From Bacteroidales bacterium (GTDB taxonomy: Bacteria > Bacteroidota > Bacteroidia > Bacteroidales > VadinHA17), in assembly GCA_022615595.1 (NCBI GenBank), contig JAKEGI010000225.1:1-10084 (forward strand): 10,084 nt of DNA, written 5' to 3'. Made by a program: the position numbers and the translations under genes. This document shows positions 1 through 8,300 of the stretch, in pieces (position 1 is the first letter of the stretch; each line of letters begins with the position of its first letter). The notes below the pieces were generated by a model. That model ran no database searches, was not told where the DNA came from, and saw nothing but the letters and a program-made list of their open reading frames with translations.

Positions 1-30
1 TCCGAGGTCCTTTTCCTCAACCAGGCTCAT
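1..30 (-). CDS. Possible 5' end of an unidentified gene (partial)
   Basis: Reading leftward on the minus strand, an ATG at 30-28 opens a frame of ten codons (MSLVEEKDLG) that runs off the window edge without a stop. It begins 17 bases after the stop of the GH20 gene, on the same strand, which fits a downstream operon member. An AGGA lies about a dozen bases upstream, slightly far for a strong ribosome site. A second ATG at 35-33 hits a stop after one codon and is excluded. Ten codons are too few to name a product; this could be chance. Confidence 0.4.
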   Translation of the reverse strand, partial: MSLVEEKDLG

Positions 31-47
31 CTCATCGTGTCCTGCTC

Positions 48-1625
48 CTATTGCTGGTCAGGCTCCGGCCATGGCACACGGTCCGACTGGTAGAAGTCGA
101 CACCCATTATTTTAAGACGCTCCCCGTGTTTTGCGAGTCTCTCACGGTAGTCAACCCAGTCTCTTTTCAATGCCGGGGTCCATCCTATCTCGGCAATTCC
201 GGCAAGACGTGGGAAGACCATATATTCCAATTCGTCAATGTTGGTTATGGTCTCAGTCCACAGAGGTGCTTCAACTCCCAGAATATTATCCTTTCCGACG
301 CCATCGACAAGTGTGGCCGGATCCCAGTCATATGCATCGTCAACTTCTATGTATGCCGCCCAGTGCAGTCCGAGCTTTGTTGTTGTGTCATATTGCATAT
401 CGAGATAGGTCTTTATTGCAGGCGAAAAGAGAACTTTTGCCCCCTGTTCAACAGCCTTTTGTGCATTTGATGCCTTTGCCCAGAATTGTGCCACAGAACC
501 CTCTGCCAGCCTGGTTGTTGCAATTTCGTCCCATCCGAGAACACTCTTGCCGTATTTGCTGACGATCTCCTGGGCCTTTTCCATGAAGAAGAGATAATCC
601 TCCGTCTTTGTCGAATGCGACTCATCTCCTCCGATATGGATATAGGGTCCGGGTGTCAGCTCCGAAAGCTCCCTAATCACATCATCAACAAACTTGTACG
701 TTACATCCTTTCTGACACAGAGAGAGCTGAACCCAACCTTAATCCCGGTATAGAGTTCCCTGGCCTTCCCGTCACAGTTCAGCTCGGCATAAGATGCCAG
801 CGCCGCATTGGTATGACCCGGCATATCAATCTCGGGAACTATTGTGATGTGGCGCTCATGTGCATACTTCACTATGTCTGAATACTGCTCCTGCGTGAAA
901 AAACCGCCCTCGCCACCGCCAACCTCAGTGCTTCCGCCATGAGCTGTAAGGTTTGGCCATGATTTTATTTCAATACGCCAGCCCTGGTCATCAGTAAGGT
1001 GAAGATGCAGAACATTTAACTTATAGTATGCAATAAGGTCAATAACCCGCTTAACCTCTTCAACACTGAAGAAATGCCTGGCAACATCGAGCATCATGCC
1101 CCTGTATGAATAATCAGGATAGTCGCTGATTACACCGGTCGGCACCATCCATGGTCCCTCACCGGATGTTGAGAGTTCGATTTCCGGAGGAAGCAGCTGC
1201 CTGATGGTCTGAATAGCCCGGAAGGCTCCCGCTGGGTTCACGGCTGAGACCTGCATAACCTTTTTGCCGATGGCCAGCTCATAGCTTTCATCGGCAGGGT
1301 TTGTTCCGTCACCGGTTAAAAGGAAAAAGATACTCCCCCTCTTCGGTTCACCTGAGGTTTGTATAATCTCCATTTCGAATCCTGTTGCAGGCTTAAGCCT
1401 GTCTGCAAGGTGCTGTGCCACCTGCCTCAGCTCTTCAGATTCACCCTTAATATAAATGTCGGTGTTTTTGCTGATCGTGAAATATCCTCCCGTGGCTGTT
1501 ACTGAAACCGGCGCAGGAATAACCGACTCCTTTGTCAGGTCTGAAGGCTCCTGTTTCTTGCACGAGCCAAGACTTATGCCCAGAGATAAGGCAACTATTG
1601 CCATACTTACATAACTTTGTTTCAT
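48..1625 (-). CDS. Family 20 beta-N-acetylhexosaminidase, lipoprotein
   Basis: Removes terminal non-reducing beta-linked GlcNAc or GalNAc residues from glycans by substrate-assisted catalysis. I chose the start at 1625, giving 525 residues; an upstream in-frame ATG at 1658 only adds eleven residues before an ideal lipoprotein signal. Residues 1-22 form that signal, with lipobox LGSC (lipidated Cys22) followed by KKQEP. Residues about 33-165 are the small alpha/beta domain that precedes the barrel in this family. The GH20 TIM barrel follows: YRGMMLD (Arg176 binds substrate), HLHLTDDQGWRIE near 207-219, EIDMPGH near 265-271, and the hallmark HIGGDES with the catalytic Asp334-Glu335 pair. GWDE (365-368), FW (381-382) and W456/E458 match the aromatic sugar pocket. 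The ~525-residue length is normal for Bacteroidota enzymes. It probably sits in an outer membrane leaflet or the periplasm and serves host or algal glycan, chitin-oligomer or peptidoglycan scavenging; exact substrate cannot be read here. It diverges from pdxH. Confidence 0.95.
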   Translation of the reverse strand: MKQSYVSMAIVALSLGISLGSCKKQEPSDLTKESVIPAPVSVTATGGYFTISKNTDIYIKGESEELRQVAQHLADRLKPATGFEMEIIQTSGEPKRGSIFFLLTGDGTNPADESYELAIGKKVMQVSAVNPAGAFRAIQTIRQLLPPEIELSTSGEGPWMVPTGVISDYPDYSYRGMMLDVARHFFSVEEVKRVIDLIAYYKLNVLHLHLTDDQGWRIEIKSWPNLTAHGGSTEVGGGEGGFFTQEQYSDIVKYAHERHITIVPEIDMPGHTNAALASYAELNCDGKARELYTGIKVGFSSLCVRKDVTYKFVDDVIRELSELTPGPYIHIGGDESHSTKTEDYLFFMEKAQEIVSKYGKSVLGWDEIATTRLAEGSVAQFWAKASNAQKAVEQGAKVLFSPAIKTYLDMQYDTTTKLGLHWAAYIEVDDAYDWDPATLVDGVGKDNILGVEAPLWTETITNIDELEYMVFPRLAGIAEIGWTPALKRDWVDYRERLAKHGERLKIMGVDFYQSDRVPWPEPDQQ

Positions 1626-1637
1626 GTTGATGTTAAC

Positions 1638-1670
1638 TTTGATTATTTGAGAAGTCAAGATATAAATTTA
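1638..1670 (+). promoter_or_regulatory. Candidate Bacteroidota-type promoter for pdxH
   Basis: The plus strand carries TTTG at 1638-1641, then 21 bases, then TAAATTTA at 1663-1670. This matches the -33/-7 pattern described for Bacteroides (TTTG, about 19-21 bases, TAnnTTTG) with one mismatch in the -7 element. A start site near 1677 would give a leader of roughly 20 bases for pdxH. TAAATTTA is self-complementary, so it could also act for the divergent GH20 gene, but no TTTG at proper spacing is seen on that strand. The region is AT-rich, so chance matches are possible. Confidence 0.4.
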
Positions 1671-1697
1671 ATTTCAACCATAACAGGTTAATCAGGT

Positions 1698-2276
1698 ATG
1701 TTCCGTGATCCGTTTACACAATTTGCCCGCTGGTACAGTGAGAGAGCTGCCAGAGGGACAGCCTATCCTGACTCATTCAGCCTTGGCACGGCAGATTCAT
1801 CCGGGTCGGTGTCAGTCAGAACCGTACTTCTAAAAGAATATGGACCTGAGGGCTTCGTCTTTTTCACTAATTATGAAAGCAGGAAGGGGTACCAGCTGTC
1901 TCAGAACCCGGCGGCAGCAATGCTTTTTTACTGGCCTGAATCATCAAGGCAGGTACGAATTGAAGGCATAGTGTCAAGAATTCCTGAAAATGAATCACTA
2001 AATTATTTTATGTCTCGCCCCCGTGAGAGCCAGATCGGGGCATGGGCAAGCAACCAGAGCACGACCATCCCCGGAAGGTCCTTTCTGGAGAAGCGGTTCG
2101 CTGAGTTCGAAGAGAAATTCAGGGGGAAAGATATCCCTAAACCACCGTACTGGGGCGGATACAGGATCATACCATCATGGTTTGAGTTCTGGCAGGAGGG
2201 AGAACACCGGCTTCACCACAGAACTGTTTTCAGACTTGAAAAAGGGAAATGGACCAGGTACACATTGGCACCTTAA
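1698..2276 (+). CDS. pdxH: Pyridoxamine/pyridoxine 5'-phosphate oxidase, short N-terminus
   Basis: FMN-dependent cytosolic enzyme that oxidises pyridoxamine- or pyridoxine-5'-phosphate to pyridoxal 5'-phosphate, the last step of vitamin B6 synthesis and salvage. The 192 residues align end to end with the PNPOx split-barrel fold. RTVLLK (Arg41, Lys46), the FVFFTNYESRK stretch (54-63) and RQV (84-86) correspond to FMN-binding positions; YFMSRPRESQIGAW (103-116, with Tyr103, Arg107, Ser111) and the C-terminal EFWQ...HRLHHR (163-175, Arg171, His173) match substrate and FMN contacts; it ends in the family's typical LAP. The E. coli enzyme has 218 residues; this one begins at its DPLTLF equivalent and so lacks about 25 residues including the lid carrying Arg14 and Tyr17. 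An in-frame TAA at 1689-1691 and no other in-frame ATG fix the start at 1698. The ribosome site is weak. It may be co-transcribed with the Stealth genes 59 bases downstream. Confidence 0.94.
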   Translation: MFRDPFTQFARWYSERAARGTAYPDSFSLGTADSSGSVSVRTVLLKEYGPEGFVFFTNYESRKGYQLSQNPAAAMLFYWPESSRQVRIEGIVSRIPENESLNYFMSRPRESQIGAWASNQSTTIPGRSFLEKRFAEFEEKFRGKDIPKPPYWGGYRIIPSWFEFWQEGEHRLHHRTVFRLEKGKWTRYTLAP

Positions 2277-2335
2277 TACAACTGCAGGATCGAAAAAGAA
2301 TAATTGGTATACCTTAGCAGGTAAAAGGCGTAGCA

Positions 2336-3355
2336 ATGACAGATGGTTACAAAGCACATATCAGCGAACCTGTTGATGCAGTAATTCTTTGGGTTGACGG
2401 CAGTGACCCTCTGCTGGCAGAAAAGAGAAACAAATACCTCAGCGAAACCAGTCTTGTCAATCATCGCGGAGCATTATCAACCTTCTATGCTTCGAACAAT
2501 GAGATCAGGTACTGCCTGTTTTCAATCCTGAAATTCGCTCCCTTTGTCAGAAACGTTTTTATTGTCACAGATGGTCAGGACCCCAACCTGTATGAGGATG
2601 TAAAGAACCACTTTCCCACAAAATCAGGCTCGCTGAAGGTGGTTGATCACAAAGAAATATTCAGCGGATACGAGCAATATCTGCCTACCTTCAACAGCAC
2701 CTCATTATTGTCAATGATGTGGAGAATAAAGGGTCTGTCTGATAATTTTCTCTTTTTCAACGATGATATGTTCATTATAAGAGAGACCAGGCCGGAGGAC
2801 TGGTTCAGGAATGGCAGGCCGGTCCTGCGCGGCAAATGGCTCATTCCTCCCTATAAAAAGATGCTTAGCAATTATTTCAAGATTCTGATTAACAGATACC
2901 TGCGTAACAATCCGGACTATCAGCCAAGGCTTTCATTCTATCTGCGTCAGTGGAATGCAGCTTCCCTGCTCGGAATGAAAGTGAGATATTTCTTCCACTG
3001 TCACACGCCGCACCCGCTGAGCCGTGTCAGGCTGCAAAATTATTTCGCTGACAAATCGTGGTTGCTCGAGAGAAATATTGCACCCCGCTTCCGGAGTCCG
3101 GAGCAGTTCCTGATGACATCGCTGGCCTACCACCTGGAGATACTTGACGGCAACAGGCAAACAGAAAAACTCGGGCTTGGTTATCTGCATCCCTACTACT
3201 CAAAAAAACGAATGGAGAGAAGAATGCATCGCTGCGAAACTGACGGGGAGATGAAATTCATATGTGCACAGAGTCTCGATATGTTCAGCACTGAAGAACG
3301 TGAAAGAATATTCGCATGGATGGACAAAATTCTTGGCATTGAAGTACCCAGATAA
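2336..3355 (+). CDS. Stealth-family hexose-1-phosphate transferase, copy A
   Basis: Stealth proteins transfer hexose-1-phosphate from nucleotide sugars to glycans; bacterial members (such as meningococcal capsule polymerases) make phosphodiester-linked surface polysaccharide and the animal GNPTAB protein is related. The conserved regions appear in order: CR1 (DAVILWVDGSDP, 14-25), CR2 from NNEIRYCLFSI (54-64) through APFVRNVFIVTDGQDP (68-83), FNSTS (119-123) and RIKGLSDNFLFFNDDMF (130-146, with the presumed metal-binding Asp pair 143-144), CR3 around HTPHPLSR (223-230), and CR4 around KFICAQSLDMF (307-317). No signal peptide or membrane helix is seen, so it should be cytoplasmic or membrane-peripheral. 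AAAGG at 2324-2328 lies seven bases before the ATG and supports this start. It lies 59 bases after pdxH and 32 bases before its paralogue. The exact sugar and acceptor cannot be inferred. Confidence 0.9.
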   Translation: MTDGYKAHISEPVDAVILWVDGSDPLLAEKRNKYLSETSLVNHRGALSTFYASNNEIRYCLFSILKFAPFVRNVFIVTDGQDPNLYEDVKNHFPTKSGSLKVVDHKEIFSGYEQYLPTFNSTSLLSMMWRIKGLSDNFLFFNDDMFIIRETRPEDWFRNGRPVLRGKWLIPPYKKMLSNYFKILINRYLRNNPDYQPRLSFYLRQWNAASLLGMKVRYFFHCHTPHPLSRVRLQNYFADKSWLLERNIAPRFRSPEQFLMTSLAYHLEILDGNRQTEKLGLGYLHPYYSKKRMERRMHRCETDGEMKFICAQSLDMFSTEERERIFAWMDKILGIEVPR

Positions 3356-3387
3356 TCGAAATTAATTCTACCGGAAAAATATTTAAA

Positions 3388-4407
3388 ATGACTGACAAGC
3401 CCTCTTCTGAAATAGATAATCCTATCGATGTGGTTATTGCATGGGTTGACGGCAGCGACTCACGGTTAGCTGAAAAAAGAGACCGGTATCTTGGACTGAC
3501 AGGTGGCAATGCCCATCCGGGAGCGCACCCAACCCGCTTTGCTTCGATAAATGAAATAAGATATTGCGTTTTATCTGTTTTCAGGTTTGCCCCCTTCGTG
3601 AGAAATCTCTATATCGTAACCGACGGCCAGGATCCTGACCTGTATGATGATATTAAAACCTGGTTTCCGGATAGGGTGAGTTCAGTAAAAATTGTCGATC
3701 ACAGCGAAATTTTTGAGGGCTTCAGTAGCTGCCTTCCGACATTCAACAGTATCTCAATTGGCAATATGATCTGGAGAATTAAGGGTCTGTCTGATAACTT
3801 TGTATATTTCAATGATGATACCTTCCTGATCAGGAGGGTAGAGCCCGAAGATTTCTTCATTAAAAACAGGCCCGTATTGCGTGGAAAATGGGTTCCGGCT
3901 CCGCTCTTCAGAGTTATGTGGAACATTTTAAGAAAATCTTACAATAAATATATCAGGAACAATCACGGATATCAGCCAAAAGCCTCATTTCATCTCGGTC
4001 AGTGGAATTCCGCCTCACTGCTCGGTCTGAAATGGAGGTATTTTACAAACAGTCACACACCCCATACAGTTAACAGAAAAACGATTGAAGATTTTCTCAG
4101 TCGCAATAAGCCGTTGCTGGAGAAAAATATATCTCACAGGTTTCGCCATCACTCCCAGTTTACTTTCATTTCGCTCTCAAACCATCTGCAGCTCCTGCGG
4201 GGGAACAGGCTGATCGCCAGTCCCGACCTGGCATATCTGCAACCCTATAACCGTCCGAAGGATTATATTGACAGGAAAATCAACCTTTGCGAAAAGGATA
4301 AACGCATCAAATTCATATGTGTTCAGAGCCTGGAGATGTGCGGAGAAGAGGAGCAGGAGAGACTTCTCGGCTGGATGAAGAAGAGACTGAAAATAGAACA
4401 GAATTAA
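3388..4407 (+). CDS. Stealth-family hexose-1-phosphate transferase, copy B
   Basis: Paralogue of the gene immediately upstream, predicted to carry out the same class of sugar-phosphate transfer in surface polysaccharide or glycoconjugate synthesis. It shows CR1 (DVVIAWVDGSDS, 14-25), CR2 (INEIRYC near 54-60, FAPFVRNLYIVTDGQDP 67-83, RIKGLSDNFVYFNDDTF 130-146), CR3 (HTPHTVNR, 223-230) and CR4 (KFICVQSLEM, 308-317). The Asp pair of FNDD and the WVDGSD core are intact, so nothing suggests a dead copy. The ATG follows an AT-rich 32-base spacer (ending aaaatatttaaa) with no visible Shine-Dalgarno site, so expression probably depends on read-through from copy A. Differences from copy A concentrate in residues 171-189 and 231-240, where acceptor specificity might differ; that is inference. 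Its stop lies 49 bases from the end of the convergent nfo gene, with no clear terminator hairpin between. Confidence 0.9.
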   Translation: MTDKPSSEIDNPIDVVIAWVDGSDSRLAEKRDRYLGLTGGNAHPGAHPTRFASINEIRYCVLSVFRFAPFVRNLYIVTDGQDPDLYDDIKTWFPDRVSSVKIVDHSEIFEGFSSCLPTFNSISIGNMIWRIKGLSDNFVYFNDDTFLIRRVEPEDFFIKNRPVLRGKWVPAPLFRVMWNILRKSYNKYIRNNHGYQPKASFHLGQWNSASLLGLKWRYFTNSHTPHTVNRKTIEDFLSRNKPLLEKNISHRFRHHSQFTFISLSNHLQLLRGNRLIASPDLAYLQPYNRPKDYIDRKINLCEKDKRIKFICVQSLEMCGEEEQERLLGWMKKRLKIEQN

Positions 4408-4456
4408 CTATTCCGGCGGCAATAAGCATTCTTACTCTCCGTATCATAACATTTGA

Positions 4457-5302
4457 TTATTTTCTCTGAAGTGAATAGAGATCCTCTATCTCTTCTGCCC
4501 ACAGCGTCTCATCCGGGGTCTCGAGTATGAGAGGCATATCATCAAAGCGAGGATCGTTCATGATAAGACTGAATACCTCATCGCCTATCTCCCCCTTGTG
4601 CAGGCTGTCATGCCTGTCAACGCGGGTGCCGAACGCTTTCTTTGATTCATTGAGATGCATCCCTTTCAGGAATTGGAATCCTACGACTCTGTCAAACTCG
4701 TCAAAGACCTTTTTGAAGCCTGCAGCGTCAGACAGGTCATATCCTGAGGTAAAAGCATGACAGGTGTCAATGCATACCCCCACTCTGCTCCTATCTGTGA
4801 CTCTGTCAATAATATATCTGAGGTGCTCAAACCTGTAGCCCAGGTTGGTGCCCTGTCCCGCCGTATTCTCAATGACGGCGATGACTCCTTTGGTTTCTGA
4901 GAGAGCAAGGTTTACAGACTCGGCGATAAGGTCAAGACTCTCCTCTTCAGATATTTTTCCAAGATGACTTCCGGGATGAAAATTAAGTCTGTCAAGACCC
5001 AGCTGTTCACAACGCGTCATCTCGTCAATGAAAGCTTCGCGTGACCTGAGCAGTCCCATATCGTCAGGGTTGCCGAGATTGATCAGATAGCTGTCGTGCG
5101 GCAGTATCTGAAATGGTTTATAACCGTATTTATCACAGTTATTGCGGAAGGCTTCTATGCTGCTTCGCTGCAGTGGTGCTGAAAACCATTGTCTTTGATT
5201 TTTGGTGAAGAAGGCGAATGCTTTCGCCCCTATCTCATGAGCATTGACAGGAGCATTCTCAACTCCGCCTGATGCACTGATATGTGCGCCAACGTATTTC
5301 AT
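4457..5302 (-). CDS. nfo: Endonuclease IV (AP endonuclease)
   Basis: Base-excision repair enzyme that cleaves DNA 5' to abasic sites and removes blocked 3' ends, using three zinc ions in a TIM barrel. The 281 residues match the family's usual length closely enough that the nine known E. coli metal ligands fall at the same numbers here: His69 ([11 protein letters not shown]), His109 (NFHPGSH), Glu145 (VIENTAGQ), Asp179 and His182 (CIDTCHAF), His216 (MHLNESK), Asp229 and His231 ([14 protein letters not shown]), and Glu261 (LILETP). The start [13 protein letters not shown] is the canonical N-terminus. There is no Shine-Dalgarno site. The gene begins 31 bases after the stop of the large outer-membrane gene on the same strand, so read-through is possible, but a -7-like element in the gap suggests its own promoter. 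A housekeeping gene with no evident link to its neighbours. Confidence 0.97.
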   Translation of the reverse strand: MKYVGAHISASGGVENAPVNAHEIGAKAFAFFTKNQRQWFSAPLQRSSIEAFRNNCDKYGYKPFQILPHDSYLINLGNPDDMGLLRSREAFIDEMTRCEQLGLDRLNFHPGSHLGKISEEESLDLIAESVNLALSETKGVIAVIENTAGQGTNLGYRFEHLRYIIDRVTDRSRVGVCIDTCHAFTSGYDLSDAAGFKKVFDEFDRVVGFQFLKGMHLNESKKAFGTRVDRHDSLHKGEIGDEVFSLIMNDPRFDDMPLILETPDETLWAEEIEDLYSLQRK

Positions 5303-5311
5303 AAGTGTAGT

Positions 5312-5329
5312 ATTTGATAATCAAATTTA
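5312..5329 (-). promoter_or_regulatory. -7-like element and 15-base dyad upstream of nfo
   Basis: On the minus strand TAAATTTG (5329-5322) is an exact match to the Bacteroidota -7 consensus TAnnTTTG, 20 bases before the nfo ATG. No TTTG lies at the usual spacing upstream, so the promoter call is partial. Overlapping it is a perfect inverted repeat with 7-base arms around one central base, ATTTGAT-A-ATCAAAT (5312-5326), suitable in size for a dimeric regulator. It is AT-rich, lacks a U-tract and is too short for a good terminator. Confidence 0.33.
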
Positions 5330-5333
5330 CGGA

Positions 5334-8300
5334 TTATTTAATCCCCGCAGGCCTCTCTATGACAAAGACATCAGAGAAGCCCATGCCGGCAAGCTCCGGA
5401 TAATAGGGATAGGTCTCCTCCCTGTTGTAGAAGCCGGTTATTACAACCCTGAATGTATCCCACTCCTCCAAAATCTCAACCGGAAGCTTAAGCTTTCTCG
5501 CAATCTTGTTCTTCGCTCTCTCGGCCTGGCTGCGCTTGTAATAGCTGGCTGCATGAAGAAGGAATCTTGGGGGCAACACTACAGGAGCTTCTTCAATCAC
5601 TTCGGGGACTGGTTTTATTACCTCTTCCTCTATTTCAGGCACAGCAGGTCTCTCCGTGATGATCTCTGTACCTTGTGCAGGAATTATTATGATGTCATCA
5701 AATCCGTACTTCCTCAGAACCGGCAGTAATTCTCTTACTTCATTTGTATCAGCAAGTTCTATCTGTACTTTATAAATACCATTCTCATTCTTCAGGGTCA
5801 CCAGCTTCTCAGAGGCGGCAAGAAGCCTGTCAACTGTTGAGGTGCTCTCGTCTGCCTGGCTGAAGGCCCCCACCTGTATCGTCGTACCGGTGATACTGAC
5901 AGGCTCAGCCCTTTCTGTAATGGTCTCCCTGACCCTGGCGATTGAGTCTTCCCTGACTGTGGTCCTGTAGTCTTGTTTTACAGCCCTGTTCATTATCACC
6001 CATATCTGGTTAATACCCTGCCCCTGTATGACGGGTATGTAAGAGTCAAGCTCTTCGCGGTCCCTGAATCCGGTTATGCGAACCTTCCAGAAGCCGTCCT
6101 CCTCAAACAATTCCACATTCTTATCGAGGGCTCCCTCGACTTTTTTCTTCATTATTTCGGCATAGGTCTTATTCTGGAAAGCGCCAAACTGAACGGCATA
6201 GTAATCTTCTGTGATTGTCACAAGTTCACGGACTACCTCATGTACAACCATGTAGGTGGTGTCTTTCTGCACTGAAGGCACAACAGCCACGGGCAGCACG
6301 ACCGTGTCGACAGGCGGCAATATCTTCCTGAGAGTGAAATCAATATCCTCTACATAATCTCCTTCGAGGCTTGCTGTTATGGAGAACGGAACCGAATCTG
6401 GCGCTGAGGCCAGCTTAAGCCTCCTGAGCTGTGCAGTGTCAATCCGTGCATGATATGAGCCCGGGGCAAGTCCAAAGTAGCTGAAATAGCCATCCTCTTC
6501 AGTCAATGCCCTTGCTGCCAGCAGGTTTCTTTCAGCATCATAGATATTTACAATAATCCGGCCCAGTCCGTTCCTGGTACCCTTCTCCTCAAGCATGATC
6601 ATACCTGTTACCTCTCCCATGACAGAAACGGGAACTTCAACCAGCTTAAGCATATTCGGATCAATTATAACGGCAAGTGATTTCTTTCCGATCCTCCAGG
6701 AGATATTGTCAAATCCTTTTTCGTCGATCTCGATAAAATACTTTGTGTATGGCTCAAGTCCCACAATATGTATTGCCGTATCTTTTTCGCTGTGTTCAAC
6801 CCTTCCTCCGTTTGAGTGCACATTAAGACCTTTTGCCAGCGGCTCTCCTGCATCCCTGGTCCCGTTGGCATTCAGATCAAGGAATGCGATAACGGAGATG
6901 CCACCCCTTCCGACATTTGTGCGGTTATCAGGCCTGAAGTAATTCGTCGCCTTATCGTTAATGAAGCTGCCACGGGCATACTGAATAAAGGTTGTCCTGT
7001 TATTGCTCTGCCTTGCTGACACGCCGGTCTGGGCAAATGAGAAGTCATAACGGAAGCCCACCTCCCCAAGCCTGAGGCTGGTTTTAAAATTCTGCTCATA
7101 AGAGAGGTTCAGGTAGGCTTTCTCAAGAATACGCTTTTCAAGGGTCACTTTTGATGACAATAACTCCTTTTCAGAGAAGCTGTACTGTGCCTGAGGTATT
7201 AACACAAAACTGTAGGGCAACCTCACGGTCAGCGAAAGAGTGCTGAAGTAATTCGGGTCAACATCGGAAATAAAAACGGCATAGTTGGTAAGGTTGGCAT
7301 GTACTCCGAATACTTGTCCTGCCAGCATCCATTCGGCATTTGTATAGTAGGAAAAGGGCACTACGATTTTTGAGTAGGAGACTCTTGAGTATGCAGAGAA
7401 GTTGCCAAAGCGGAGTGGAAGTGAAAGTGCGGCCCTGCGTTCTTCAAGATAGTTATACCTGATGGCTTTCTGGTCTTCAGTGTATTTTGTATAGTTGAGA
7501 TCGAGCTGTATGTTGGATGGAAGACGATATGTGAGCAGTCCCTTTGCCCTTACTCCATAGGTGTATTCACCGGTAAGAAGTAAATTCCTGGTGACCCTGA
7601 GGGAGGCATTGGCAAAAGGCATAAGCGGCCCTGTAGAAACTGATGAAAGATATTCAATTCCACCCCCCACAGTAAGATTGTTTGCCACACCATAACTGAC
7701 ACTGGCCTTTGAGTAGCGGCTCCAGACAGAATCCTCCACAACTCCTGCGCTGAATGTGTATTCAAGAGTCTTTACAGGCAGGAAGTTATACGGTATAATG
7801 ATATTTTGCTCGCGAATCCGCTCCTCTCCCCAGGGGCCATAAAACTTAAGCTTTACAAGGGTGTTTCCATAGACAAGCGGAACGTCAAAAGAAAAGAAAC
7901 CCGAGCCGTCTGCCTCTTTATAGTCTACAAGCACATTGTTGACATATAACTCCACGGTCCATCCCGGTTCAGTCCTGTCGGTAAGTGTATATGAACCAAA
8001 TGACCGTCTGAAGGTTGTAGGTGTGTTCGTGAGCTGAATTCCCACAACAGGGTCATAGATAGAGGCTGTAGCATTTGAGACTATCTTGCCGGCTATTATC
8101 TGTCGCAGAAGCTCCCGGTCATTGTTGACATGCCGCCAGAGATAATACTGCTGTTTCTCTGAAAAAGGCTGCCGGGAATGGTAATAGAGAGAGGCGGTAG
8201 CCTCACCGCCTGCAATGACTGCCCCAAGCGCCACATTCATTCGGGCCTCTGCCGGTCCGTCAACCTGCTCATTGGCATATATGGACCAGTCAGCCATCCC

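Larger units (their letters stand above)
2336..4407 (+). repeat. Tandem gene duplication of the Stealth transferase
   Basis: The two adjacent genes encode proteins of identical length (339 residues). My hand alignment runs without a gap to about residue 287, then needs one single-residue shift before the shared CE.D...KFIC.QSL block. I count about 155 identities in the first 287 positions, roughly half overall. Strongest identity is in CR1, CR2 and the RPVLRGKW block (161-168); the least conserved stretches are residues 171-189 and 231-240. The divergence indicates an old duplication rather than a recent one. Confidence 0.88.

Noticed and set aside
51..881. Several plus-strand open frames opposite the GH20 gene
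   Set aside because: No recognisable domain, Cys/Pro-rich translations, and full overlap with a well-supported gene; shadow frames.
1626..1658. Eleven-residue extension of the GH20 protein from an ATG at 1658
   Set aside because: It would place extra residues before a complete lipoprotein signal and push into the divergent promoter region.
2306..2313. Eight-base palindrome GGTATACC between pdxH and Stealth copy A
   Set aside because: Too short and not extended by flanking bases; such palindromes are expected by chance.
2023..2376. Out-of-frame open frame overlapping pdxH and the start of Stealth copy A
   Set aside because: Its sequence is a frame-shifted reading of the conserved pdxH C-terminus and has no features of its own.
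4408..4456. Terminator between convergent Stealth copy B and nfo
   Set aside because: Only a four-base stem (TAAG-CATT-CTTA) with no GC content or U-tract was found; insufficient to call.
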